In this document: positions 17,944 to 27,468 of the stretch, one piece after another
Numbering within the stretch: the stretch's first letter is position 1
Layout of the letters: every line of letters starts with the position of its first letter
Assembly (NCBI RefSeq): GCF_002803065.1
Contig: NZ_NNBL01000002.1
Span: 558,001-622,000, forward strand
Reading direction: 5' to 3'
DNA from: Streptomyces sp. CB01635
Lineage (GTDB): Bacteria; Actinomycetota; Actinomycetes; Streptomycetales; Streptomycetaceae
DNA length: 64,000 bases
Notes under the pieces: generated by a model
Databases searched by the model: none
What the model was told of the DNA's origin: nothing
What the model saw: the letters and a program-made list of their open reading frames with translations, nothing else
Position numbers and translations under genes: made by a program

Positions 17944-18564
17944 GTGCCTACCAAGAAGAAGCCCCAGGTGACCGCCTCGCCCGAGCGCCGCCGCGAACTC
18001 CTCGACACCGCGGCCGAGGTCTTCGCCGCCCAGGGGTACAACGCCACCACCGTCCGCAAGATCGCCGACCACGCGGGCATGCTCGCGGGCAGCCTCTACT
18101 ACCACTTCGACTCCAAGGAGTCGATGCTCGAAGAGATCCTGCGGACCTTCCTCGACGAGCTGTGGCACGGATACGACTCGGTCCTCGACTCCCGGCTCGG
18201 CCCCAGGGAAACCCTGGAGGCCCTCGTCACCGAGTCCTTCCGCGAGATCGACCGGCACCGCGCCGCCGTCGCCATCTACCAGAAGGAGTCCAAGCACCTC
18301 GCCGTCCAGGAGCGCTTCGAGTTCCTGGCCGCCTCCCAGCGCAAGTTCGAGAAGGCGTGGCTCTCCACCCTGGAGCGCGGCGTCGCCGCCGAGGTGTTCC
18401 GCGCCGACCTCGACATCCGGCTCACCTACCGGTTCGTCCGCGACACCGTCTGGGTCGCCGCGTCCTGGTACCGCCCCGGCGGACAGCACAGCCCCGAGGA
18501 GATCGCCCGCCAGTACCTCTCGATGGTCCTGGACGGCATCGCCGTACGCGCCACCCAACCCTGA
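17944..18564 (+). CDS. kstR2: TetR-family repressor KstR2
   Basis: The 206-residue TetR protein has an N-terminal helix-turn-helix (RRRELLDTAAEVFAAQGYNATTVRKIADHAGMLAGSLYYHFDSKESML) and a ligand-binding helical domain. Length and context, between fadE30-SDR and fadA6, match KstR2, the repressor of the HIP (ring C/D) regulon that is released by HIP-CoA. It starts at GTG and lies 13 bp before fadA6. Two 20-bp palindromes resembling the KstR2 site occur at 15950 and 26644, at the two promoter regions that would drive most of these genes. Confidence 0.87.
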   Translation: MPTKKKPQVTASPERRRELLDTAAEVFAAQGYNATTVRKIADHAGMLAGSLYYHFDSKESMLEEILRTFLDELWHGYDSVLDSRLGPRETLEALVTESFREIDRHRAAVAIYQKESKHLAVQERFEFLAASQRKFEKAWLSTLERGVAAEVFRADLDIRLTYRFVRDTVWVAASWYRPGGQHSPEEIARQYLSMVLDGIAVRATQP

Positions 18565-18577
18565 AGGGAAACCCGTC

Positions 18578-19735
18578 ATGGCCGAGGCCTACATAGTCGA
18601 AGCGGTCCGCACCCCCGTAGGACGGCGCAAGGGAGGCCTCGCCGCCGCCCACCCCGCCGACCTCGGCGCGCACGTCCTGAAGGAGCTCGTCGCCCGCTGC
18701 GGGATCGACCCCGCCGCCGTCGAGGACGTCGTCTTCGGCTGCCTCGACACGGTGGGCCCGCAGGCCGGTGACATCGCGCGGACGGCCTGGCTCGCCGCCG
18801 GCCTCCCCGAGGAGGTCCCCGGCGTGACCATCGACCGCCAGTGCGGTTCGTCACAGCAGGCGGTGCACTTCGCGGTGCAGGGCGTCCTGTCCGGCACCCA
18901 GGACCTCGTGGTCGCCGGCGGCACCCAGAACATGACGCAGATCCCCATCGCCTTCGCCTCCCGCCGGGCCGCCGAACCCCTCGGCCTCACCGACGGCCCG
19001 TTCGCGGGCAGCGAGGGCTGGCGCGCCCGCTACGGCGACCAGCCGGTGAACCAGTTCCACGGCGCCGAGCTCATCGCCCGCAAGTGGGGCATCACCCGCC
19101 GTGACCAGGAGGAGTGGGCCCTGCGCTCCCACGAGCGCGCGATCCGTGCCATCGACGAGGGTCGCTTCGCCCGTGAGACCTCCGCCTACGGGGACGTCAC
19201 CTTCGACGAGGGCCCCCGCCGCGACACCACCCTGGAGAAGATGGCGGGCCTCAAGCCCGTCGTCGAAGGCGGCACGATCACCGCGGCCTGCTCCTCGCAG
19301 GTCTCCGACGGCGCCGCCGCGCTGCTCCTCGCCTCGGAGCGCGCCGTACGCGAGCACGGCCTGACCCCGCGCGCCCGCGTCCATCACCTCTCCGTACGCG
19401 GCGAGGACCCCATCCGCATGCTCTCCGCGCCGATCCCCGCGACGGCGTACGCGCTGAAGAAGACCGGCATGTCCATGGACGACATCGACCTCGTCGAGAT
19501 CAACGAGGCCTTCGCCCCCGTGGTCCTCGCCTGGCTCAAGGAGACGGGCACGGACCCGGAGAAGGTGAACGTGAACGGGGGAGCGATCGCGCTGGGCCAC
19601 CCCCTCGGCGCGACCGGCGCGAAGCTGATGACGACCCTGCTGCACGAGCTGGAGCGCACGGGCGGGCGCTACGGACTGCAGACGATGTGCGAAGGAGGGG
19701 GCCAGGCGAACGTCACGATCATCGAGCGTCTCTAG
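18578..19735 (+). CDS. fadA6: Thiolase of steroid C/D-ring degradation
   Basis: A 385-residue thiolase with the acylated Cys in DRQCGSSQQA (C89), NEAFAPVVLAW, the His of NVNGGAIALGHPLGATGAK and the second Cys in QTMCEGGGQANV. It fits FadA6, which cleaves a ring-opened beta-ketoacyl-CoA late in HIP breakdown. It is cotranscribed with kstR2 (gap 13 bp). All catalytic residues are present. Confidence 0.88.
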   Translation: MAEAYIVEAVRTPVGRRKGGLAAAHPADLGAHVLKELVARCGIDPAAVEDVVFGCLDTVGPQAGDIARTAWLAAGLPEEVPGVTIDRQCGSSQQAVHFAVQGVLSGTQDLVVAGGTQNMTQIPIAFASRRAAEPLGLTDGPFAGSEGWRARYGDQPVNQFHGAELIARKWGITRRDQEEWALRSHERAIRAIDEGRFARETSAYGDVTFDEGPRRDTTLEKMAGLKPVVEGGTITAACSSQVSDGAAALLLASERAVREHGLTPRARVHHLSVRGEDPIRMLSAPIPATAYALKKTGMSMDDIDLVEINEAFAPVVLAWLKETGTDPEKVNVNGGAIALGHPLGATGAKLMTTLLHELERTGGRYGLQTMCEGGGQANVTIIERL

Positions 19736-19796
19736 CCCCGTGAGGGTCGTGCTAAGGTCGATGACGTTGCAGTTTTGGTACCCATAGACTTTATGT

Positions 19797-19835
19797 GCGC
19801 CTGACGGGAATGTTCCTCAGGCGCATTATTGTTTT
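19797..19835 (+). terminator. Hairpin with T-rich tail before the cold-shock gene
   Basis: GCGCCTGA (19797-19804) pairs perfectly with TCAGGCGC (19817-19824), with an extra GGAA/TTCC pairing possible inside, and is followed by ATTATTGTTTT. It is the shape of an intrinsic terminator, unusual in this GC-rich genome. It could end the kstR2-fadA6 transcript or act as a leader attenuator in the long 5' region of the cold-shock gene, whose start lies 100 bp further on. Confidence 0.65.
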
Positions 19836-19934
19836 CCGGCCGGTCCTCCGGGCCAACTCCGGATGGGGCTCAATGGTGCGACTGGAGATTCGAAGGACTC
19901 GGATTTCCGTACCGCCCCAGTAAAGGAGATTGTT

Positions 19935-20138
19935 ATGGCCACCGGAACCGTGAAGTGGTTCAACTCGGAAAAGGGCTTCGGCTTCATTGAGCAGGACGGC
20001 GGCGGCGCCGACGTCTTCGCCCACTACTCGAACATCGCCACCCAGGGCTTCCGTGAGCTCCAGGAGGGCCAGAAGGTGACGTTCGACGTCACGCAGGGCC
20101 AGAAGGGCCCCCAGGCGGAGAACATCCTCCCCGCCTGA
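19935..20138 (+). CDS. Cold-shock protein, CspA family
   Basis: A 67-residue OB-fold protein with both RNA-binding motifs, [15 protein letters not shown] and DVFAHYSNI. It binds single-stranded RNA/DNA as an RNA chaperone. The ATG at 19935 follows TAAAGGAGATTGTT, an unusually AT-rich, strong ribosome site; the sequence before it back to fadA6 is also AT-rich by local standards. Long leaders are typical of cold-shock genes, and the hairpin in this leader may regulate it. A DEAD-box helicase gene follows, a common cold-adaptation pair in streptomycetes. Confidence 0.95.
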   Translation: MATGTVKWFNSEKGFGFIEQDGGGADVFAHYSNIATQGFRELQEGQKVTFDVTQGQKGPQAENILPA

Positions 20139-20171
20139 AACACCGCTTGATCCCAGGATCACGCACCCCAC

Positions 20172-20208
20172 GGCCGGGGTCCGCACCGCGAAGGTGCGGG
20201 CCCCGGCC
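20172..20208 (+). terminator. Strong GC hairpin after the cold-shock gene
   Basis: A 16-bp stem (20172-20187 pairing with 20193-20208, about two mismatches) with a 5-base loop GCGAA starts 33 bp after the cold-shock stop. There is no T-tract, which is normal for Streptomyces terminators. Confidence 0.75.
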
Positions 20209-20238
20209 CGTGCTGTCCCCAGGCCGGCGGCCCGTGGG

Positions 20239-20297
20239 CCTGTCGTCAAATTCCCGTCGTCTGCCTGCCTGGCAGACGACGGGAATTTGACGACAGG
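20239..20297. repeat. 27-bp perfect inverted repeat with 5-base loop
   Basis: Arm 20239-20265 begins CCTGTCGTCAAATTCCC and ends GTCTGCC; arm 20271-20297 is its exact reverse complement. The loop is TGCCT. It comes 30 bp after an already strong terminator and before the helicase gene. The arm is AT-richer than the surroundings. It could be a second bidirectional terminator, or a minimal transposable relic made only of two joined insertion-sequence ends. No transposase is present. Confidence 0.85.
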
Positions 20298-20357
20298 GCC
20301 TAGACGCGTCGATGGCCACCGGCTCCCGGCCGCCCAGGCCCAGGAAGGCATGCCCGC

Positions 20358-22058
20358 ATGGCTAACCCCGCACGTCCGCCCCGCCCGACCCGCAACCGGT
20401 CCGCATCCGCTTCAGGAAACGCAGGCGCCGGAAACGCCGGAAGGAATTCCCGGGGCGGAAGGTCCGGCGGAAAGGGCCGCGTTCCCGAGCGCAGGCCCAC
20501 GCCGCCGCAGGAATTCACGATGCCGGAGAACACGACGCCCGCGCTGCCCGCGGCCGCGACGTTCGCCGAGCTCGACATGCCGGCCGGCCTTCTGAAGACG
20601 CTCACCGAGCAGGGCGTCACCGAGCCGTTCCCCATTCAGGGCGCCACCCTCCCCAACTCCCTCGCGGGACGCGACCTCCTCGGCCGCGGCCGCACCGGCT
20701 CCGGCAAGACCCTCGCGTTCGGCCTGCCGATGCTCGCCCGCACCGCCGGCCTCAAGGCCGAGCCGCGCATGCCGCTGGCCCTCGTCCTCGTGCCGACCCG
20801 CGAGCTCGCCCAGCAGGTCACCGATGCCCTCACGCCGTACGCGGGCGCCGTCAGGCTCCGTCTCACCACCGTCGTCGGCGGCATGTCGATCTCCCGCCAG
20901 GCGTCCTCCCTGCGCCGCGGCGCTGACGTCGTCGTGGCGACGCCCGGCCGCCTCAAGGACCTCATCGAGCGCGGCGACTGCGACCTGTCCGAGGTGCGGA
21001 TCACCGTCCTCGACGAGGCCGACCAGATGGCCGACATGGGCTTCATGCCGCAGGTCACGGCGCTCCTCAAGCAGGTCGCCCCGGGCGGCCAGACCATGCT
21101 GTTCTCGGCGACGCTCGACCGGAACGTCGACCGGCTCGTCCGGCAGTTCCTGACCGACCCGGTCGTCCACTCCGTGGACCCGTCGGCCGGCGCCGTCACC
21201 ACGATGGAGCACCACGTCCTCCACGTGCTCGACGAGACCGACAAGAAGGCCGTCACCGCGCGCATCGCCGCCCGCGAAGGCCGCGTGATCCTCTTCGTCG
21301 ACACCAAGCGGTCCGCCGACCGGCTCGCCAAGCGGCTCCTCGCCAGCGGAGTCCTCGCGGCGCCGCTGCACGGCGGACGCTCGCAGCCGCAGCGCAACCG
21401 CACCCTGGAACAGTTCAAGGACGGCCGGGTCACGGCCCTCGTCGCCACGAACGTCGCCGCCCGCGGCATACACGTCGACGACCTCGGCCTCGTCGTGAAC
21501 GTCGACCCGCCGACCGAGCACAAGGACTACCTGCACCGCGGAGGCCGCACCGCCCGCGCCGGCGAGTCCGGCAGCGTCGTCACGCTGGTCCTGCCCGAGC
21601 AGAAGCGCGACGTCACGCGCCTCATGCGGGACGCGGGCATCCGCCCGGAGACCACCCAGGTCAAGTCCACCGACGAAGAGCTCGTCCGCATCACCGGCGC
21701 GCGGGAGCCCTCCGGCGTCCCCGCCGTCATCGAGGTCCCGGAGCCGGCCACTCCGGCCGCCTCCGGTGCCCGCAAGCCGCGGCGCAGCCGTGGCGGCAGC
21801 GGACGCGGCCAGGGCGCCGGCCAGGCAGGGCGTGCCCAGGGCGGGCGCGCGCAGGCCGGGCGCGGCGAAGGCGGCGGCCAGGGCGGCGGGCGCGGCCAGG
21901 CCGTCCAGGGCGGTCGCTCCCAGGGCGCCGGTGGCCGAGGCCAGGGCGGCCGTGGCCAGGGCGGTCCCGGGCAGGGCGGCGCAGGTCAGAGCGCCGGCGG
22001 GCGCGGCGGCCGGGCGCGGCGCGGTCCGCGTGACGCCGGGCGTGGCGCGGCCGCGTAA
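20358..22058 (+). CDS. DEAD-box RNA helicase with Gly/Arg/Gln-rich tail
   Basis: A 566-residue helicase. A basic Gly/Ser-rich head (about 55 residues) precedes the Q-motif region (FAELDMPAGLLKTLTEQGVTEPFPIQ), Walker A GRTGSGKT, PTRELAQQ, VLDEADQM (DEAD), SAT, and HRGGRTARAG (motif VI; Gly and Ala replace the common Ile and Gly). The last 110 residues are repeats of GQGG, GGRGQ and AGRG, typical of RNA-binding tails. It unwinds RNA, here probably at low temperature together with the cold-shock protein. The ATG at 20358 follows AGGAAGG. Confidence 0.92.
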   Translation: MANPARPPRPTRNRSASASGNAGAGNAGRNSRGGRSGGKGRVPERRPTPPQEFTMPENTTPALPAAATFAELDMPAGLLKTLTEQGVTEPFPIQGATLPNSLAGRDLLGRGRTGSGKTLAFGLPMLARTAGLKAEPRMPLALVLVPTRELAQQVTDALTPYAGAVRLRLTTVVGGMSISRQASSLRRGADVVVATPGRLKDLIERGDCDLSEVRITVLDEADQMADMGFMPQVTALLKQVAPGGQTMLFSATLDRNVDRLVRQFLTDPVVHSVDPSAGAVTTMEHHVLHVLDETDKKAVTARIAAREGRVILFVDTKRSADRLAKRLLASGVLAAPLHGGRSQPQRNRTLEQFKDGRVTALVATNVAARGIHVDDLGLVVNVDPPTEHKDYLHRGGRTARAGESGSVVTLVLPEQKRDVTRLMRDAGIRPETTQVKSTDEELVRITGAREPSGVPAVIEVPEPATPAASGARKPRRSRGGSGRGQGAGQAGRAQGGRAQAGRGEGGGQGGGRGQAVQGGRSQGAGGRGQGGRGQGGPGQGGAGQSAGGRGGRARRGPRDAGRGAAA

Positions 22059-22078
22059 GCGGTACTCCAGCTGAGCGG

Positions 22079-22121
22079 CGGGGCGGTGGGACGAGGCGAA
22101 CAGCCTTGCCCCACCGCCCCG
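22079..22121. terminator. Bidirectional hairpin terminator
   Basis: CGGGGCGGTGGG (22079-22090) pairs with CCCACCGCCCCG (22110-22121), with a further AGGC/GCCT stem inside. It lies between the convergent helicase and phosphatase genes and can serve both. Confidence 0.8.
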
Positions 22122-22134
22122 CTTCGCGTTCGCG

Positions 22135-23064
22135 TCAGTCTTCGCGTTCGCGTCGGTCGAGCAGCCGGTGGCGCAGGGCCGCGACGGTGTCCAGGTCGAG
22201 GCCGAGCCCCTGCGAGACGTACCGGCCGAGGCTTCCGTAGTCCGCCCGCGCCTGGCCGACGGCCGCCGACAGATACTCCGTGCGGACCTCCTGGAGGGGG
22301 ATCAGCAGGTCCGGGTTGAGCATCATGCCGGACTGCTTCAGCCCGTCGCGCACCTTCGCGTCGTACGCGGCGCGGAAGGTGTTCGACGCCAAGTAGTCGT
22401 CCACGACGGTCCGTTCGGGCACGCCGAGCAGGAGCAGCAGGACGTACGTCGTCCAGCCTGTGCGGTCCTTCCCCGACGTGCAGTGGTACAGGAGCGCGCC
22501 CCGGCCGCCGGTGCCGTACGCGGCGTCGCGCAGTGTGGCCGCGAACCGCGCGCGGTTGTCCGCGTCCGAGACGAACCGCGGATACACGCTCCGCATGAAG
22601 GCGGCCGCCCGGCCGCCGCCGAGCATCTCCTCCTGCCGCACGGGGTCCTTGGAACTGATGGCGGCCATCATCTGCGCGTACAGGCCGTTGTCGGACACCG
22701 GTCGCGAGTCCGGGGTGAGGCCGGCGGGGAGGCGGTCCGCGCCGTCGTACTGGACCTCCACCGGCACCCGGTAGTCGACCACCCGGCGCAGACCGAGGCC
22801 CGAGAGCGTCGTGACGTCGGCGTCGGTGAGCTTGGACAGGGCATCGGCGCGGTAGACGAGCCCGTGGCGGACGCGACCGCCGCCGACGGCCCGACAGCCG
22901 CCCACGTCGCGGACGTTGACCGCGCCCTGGAGCGGAATGTGCCGGATCGGCGGGTCCTGGTACGGACGCCGTCCGGCCGCGGCGGCACCGGGCGCGACGG
23001 CCGCGGCCGTCAGGGTGGTGAGCGCGGCGCCGACGAGGGCGCGTCTGGACACAGTGCGTGGCAT
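22135..23064 (-). CDS. Exported tyrosine-protein phosphatase (Tat signal)
   Basis: A 309-residue protein with a twin-arginine-type signal (SRRALVGAALTTLTAAAVAPGAAAA) and the phosphatase loop HCTSGKDRTGW, catalytic Cys195. RDVGG and YRADALSKL are typical of the bacterial tyrosine/lipid phosphatase family (Y_phosphatase3). It should act outside the membrane on phosphotyrosine or phosphoinositide-like substrates. It lies between the helicase and ipdC and has no visible link to steroid breakdown. An imperfect 18-bp direct repeat (22123-22140, 22141-22158) spans its 3' end. Confidence 0.88.
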   Translation of the reverse strand: MPRTVSRRALVGAALTTLTAAAVAPGAAAAGRRPYQDPPIRHIPLQGAVNVRDVGGCRAVGGGRVRHGLVYRADALSKLTDADVTTLSGLGLRRVVDYRVPVEVQYDGADRLPAGLTPDSRPVSDNGLYAQMMAAISSKDPVRQEEMLGGGRAAAFMRSVYPRFVSDADNRARFAATLRDAAYGTGGRGALLYHCTSGKDRTGWTTYVLLLLLGVPERTVVDDYLASNTFRAAYDAKVRDGLKQSGMMLNPDLLIPLQEVRTEYLSAAVGQARADYGSLGRYVSQGLGLDLDTVAALRHRLLDRRERED

Positions 23065-23091
23065 CGCTGAACTCCCTTGCGGGAAGCGGGA

Positions 23092-24152
23092 TCACCCTGG
23101 GGTAGGCAGGGTGCCGAGCACGTGCCGGGCCTCGGTCATCACGCGGGTGACGAGTTCCTCGCAGCTCGGGAGGTCCTCGATCACCCCCGCGACCTGGCCC
23201 GATGCCATGACACCGAGGTCGGTGCGGCCCTCGACCATGGACGCCTTGAGGAGCATGGGGGTGTTCGCGGCGAGCAGGACCTGGCTCCAGGACAGTTCCT
23301 TGCCGTGCTTCATCGCCAGCCCGTCGCGGACCATCTGCGGCCAGCTCAGGCCCGACAGCTTCCTGAACCCGGCGGCCCGCCGCACGGCCTGCACGAGCGC
23401 GCGCGTACGGCCCGCCCGTTCGAGTGAGTCGACGAGATCGGTACGCAGCATGCGGTGCGGCAGACCGTCCACGGCCGTCGTCACGGTGACGTCCTTGACC
23501 GTGGCCGCCAGATATCTCGCCTTCACCGCGTCCGGGACGGTCGAGTCGGAGGTGAGCAGGAAACGGGTGCCCATGGCGACGCCGGCCGCGCCGTACGCGA
23601 GGGCCGCGACCAGGCCGCGCCCGTCGTGGAACCCGCCCGCGCCGATCACCGGGATGTCCACGGCGTCCACGACCTGCGGCAGCAGAACCGTCGTCGCGAC
23701 GTCCCCCGTGTGGCCGCCGCCCTCGCCGCCCTGCACGATGACGGCGTCCGCGCCCCACGCTGCGACCTTCTCGGCGTGACGCCGGGCACCGATGGAGGGG
23801 ATGACGACGACGCCCGCGTCCTTCAGCTCGGCGATCAGGTCACGGGACGGCGCGAGCGCGAACGAGGCGACCCGCACACCCTCGTCGATGATCACCCGCA
23901 CGCGGTCCCGCGCGTCACCGGCATCCGCGCGCAGATTGACCCCGAAGGGTTCGCCCGTACGGGACTTCACCTCGCGCACCGCCGACCTGAGCTGGCCGAG
24001 GGTCATGGTGGCGGAGGCGAGGATGCCGAGCGCCCCGGCGTTCGCCGACGCCGACACGAGGCGCGGGCCCGCGACCCAGCCCATGCCGGTCTGCACAAGC
24101 GGGTGGCGCACGCCGACCAGCTCGGTGAACGCCGTCTCGATGGTCGAGTCGC

Positions 24153-24156
<4 letters not shown>
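23092..24156 (-). CDS. ipdC: IpdC-like nitronate monooxygenase-family flavoprotein
   Basis: A 354-residue FMN TIM-barrel protein of the 2-nitropropane dioxygenase/NPD type: HPLVQTGMGWVAGPRLVSASANAGALGILAS, WGADAVIVQGGEGGGHTGDVATTVLLPQVVDAVDIPVIGAGGFHDGRGLVAALAYGAAGVAMGTRFLLTSDS. Its position directly after ipdAB, with an ATGA overlap, matches mycobacterial ipdC (Rv3553), a flavoprotein required for HIP catabolism. The ATG at 24156 overlaps the stop of the fusion gene. Function is by synteny; the fold is clear. Confidence 0.82.
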
Positions 24157-25801
<1,645 letters not shown>

Positions 25802-25805
<4 letters not shown>

Positions 25806-26623
25806 TTGGCTTCCCCCTTGGTTGCCGTGTCCGTGCCTGCGGCAGTCCTTGTGCCTGTGCCTGTGCCTGTGCCTGCATCTGTGCCGAACGTGTCGCGGAT
25901 GCGGTCCGCGACGCCGCTGAGGTTCGCCTCGAAGGTGAAGCCCTGCTCGAAGCGGTAGCTCCGGCGTACGTCGACGGGGTCGATGCCGTTGATCGCGGCC
26001 TTGGCGAGGCGGATGAGCGAGCCGTCCTTGCGGGCGATCTCGCGTGCCAGGTCCAGTGCGGCGGCCCGGAGTTCGGCCCGCGGCACGACCTTCCAGACGG
26101 AACCGTGCGCGTGCAGTTCCTGCGCCGTCGCCGTGCGCGAGGTGTAGTAGAGGGTGCGCATCAGGTGCTGCGGCACGAGCCTGGCGAGATGGGTCGCGGC
26201 GCCGAGCGCTCCGCGGTCGAGCTCGGGGAGGCCGAACGTGGCGTCGTCCGAGGCGACGATCGCGTCCGCGTTGCCCACGAGGCCGATGCCGCCGCCCAGG
26301 CAGAAGCCGTTGACCGCGGCGACGACCGGCACCTCGCACTCGTACACGGCCGCGAAGGCCTCGTAGCATCCGCGGTTGGCGCCGATGAGGGCGCTGTGGC
26401 CGCCGGACGCCGTGTCGCGCTGCATCTCCTTGATGTCGACGCCCGCGTTGAACCCCCGGCCCTCGGAGGCGAGGACGACGCAGCGCACGTCCGGGTCGCG
26501 GCCCGCCGCGCGCAGGGCGTCGGCCAGGTCGTACCAGCCCCGCACCGGCAGCGCGTTGACCGGAGGGAAGTCCACCGTGACGACGGCGATCCCCTTTTCG
26601 GGTGAGGAGGTGGAGACACCCAT
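25802..26623 (-). CDS. echA20: EchA20-type ring-D hydrolase (crotonase family)
   Basis: A crotonase-fold protein of 273 residues: VVTVDFPPVNALPVRGWYDLADALR, VVLASEGRGFNAGVDIKEMQR, VPVVAAVNGFCLGGGIGLVGNADAIVASDDATFGLPELDRGALGAATHL. It matches EchA20, which hydrolytically opens ring D of the HIP-derived CoA ester, and it lies directly upstream of ipdAB as in mycobacteria. The last about 25 residues are an odd Gly-Thr repeat tail (DAGTGTGTGTRTAAGTDTAT) encoded by tandem hexamers. It is the first gene of echA20-ipdAB-ipdC and faces two SDR genes across a KstR2-like operator. Confidence 0.86.
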
Positions 26624-26643
26624 GGCGTTCAGCTACCTTTCCA

Positions 26644-26663
26644 CCTAACGTTTGTTTGGTAGG
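26644..26663. promoter_or_regulatory. Candidate KstR2 operator, echA20/SDR promoter region
   Basis: CCTAACGTTTGTTTGGTAGG matches the site at 15950-15969 in 17 of 20 positions, and the right half is identical. A second inverted repeat surrounds it (GCTACCTTTCC at 26632-26642 and GGAAGGTAGC at 26662-26671). It lies between the divergent echA20 and SDR genes, the expected place for control by KstR2. Confidence 0.55.
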
Positions 26664-26711
26664 AAGGTAGCAGGCGATGGGGACGAGCGGAATGGACCTG
26701 GGGTGGATGGC

Positions 26712-27467
26712 ATGGATCTGAGTTCAAGGCCCCTGAGGGGGAAGGTCGCGGTCGTCACCGGGGGCACGCGGGGCGTGGGGGCCGGGATCGCGGCGGCGTT
26801 CGTGCGCGCGGGGGCGGATGTCGTGGTGTGTGCGCGCAGACCCCCCGAAGAGCCGCTGCCCGGCTGCGGGTTCATACCGGTCGACCTGCGGGACGGTCCG
26901 GCCGTACGGCGCTTCTTCGCGGGCCTCGACCGGGTGGACGTGCTGGTGAACAACGCGGGAGGCACGCCGTACCGGCTGCTCGGCGAGTCCGACGCGGAGC
27001 GGCACGCGCGCGTGGTCGAGCTCAATCTCACGGCGCCGATGACCGCGTCGTTGGCCGCGCGGGAGCAACTGCGGCGCACGCGCGGCGCCGTCGTGATGAT
27101 CGGCAGCGTGAGTGGCGCGCGACCCTCCCCGGGCACGGCGGCCTACGGGGCGGCCAAGGCGGGCCTGGAGAACCTGGCGCGCTCGATGGCTGTGGAGTGG
27201 GCGCCCGAGATACGGGTGAACACGCTGGTCCTCGGGATGGTGCGCACCGAGCTGTCCCATCTGCACTACGGGGACGAGGAAGGCGTGGCGGCGGTGGGGC
27301 GCACGGTGCCGATCGGCCGCCTCGCCGAGCCGTCGGAGATCGGGGACGCGGCGGTGTTCCTCGCCTCGGACGCGGCGTCGTACATCACGGGGGCGAGCCT
27401 CCTGGTGCACGGAGGCGGGGAGCGACCGGCGTTCCTGGACGCGGCAACTGTCAACAAGGAGGCGTGA
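26712..27467 (+). CDS. Short-chain dehydrogenase (Rv3549c-like)
   Basis: A 251-residue SDR: VAVVTGGTRGVGAGIAAAF, VLVNNAGGTPY, catalytic Ser in GSVSGARPSPGTAAYGAAKAG (Tyr-X3-Lys), RVNTLVLGMVRTEL. The start at 26712 puts the cofactor strand ten residues in; an in-frame GTG at 26703 is an alternative. Its place, divergent from echA20-ipdAB and followed by a second SDR, matches Rv3549c-Rv3548c in the KstR2 regulon. It should oxidise a hydroxyl on a C/D-ring CoA ester; the step is not known from sequence. Confidence 0.82.
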   Translation: MDLSSRPLRGKVAVVTGGTRGVGAGIAAAFVRAGADVVVCARRPPEEPLPGCGFIPVDLRDGPAVRRFFAGLDRVDVLVNNAGGTPYRLLGESDAERHARVVELNLTAPMTASLAAREQLRRTRGAVVMIGSVSGARPSPGTAAYGAAKAGLENLARSMAVEWAPEIRVNTLVLGMVRTELSHLHYGDEEGVAAVGRTVPIGRLAEPSEIGDAAVFLASDAASYITGASLLVHGGGERPAFLDAATVNKEA

Positions 27468-27468
27468 C

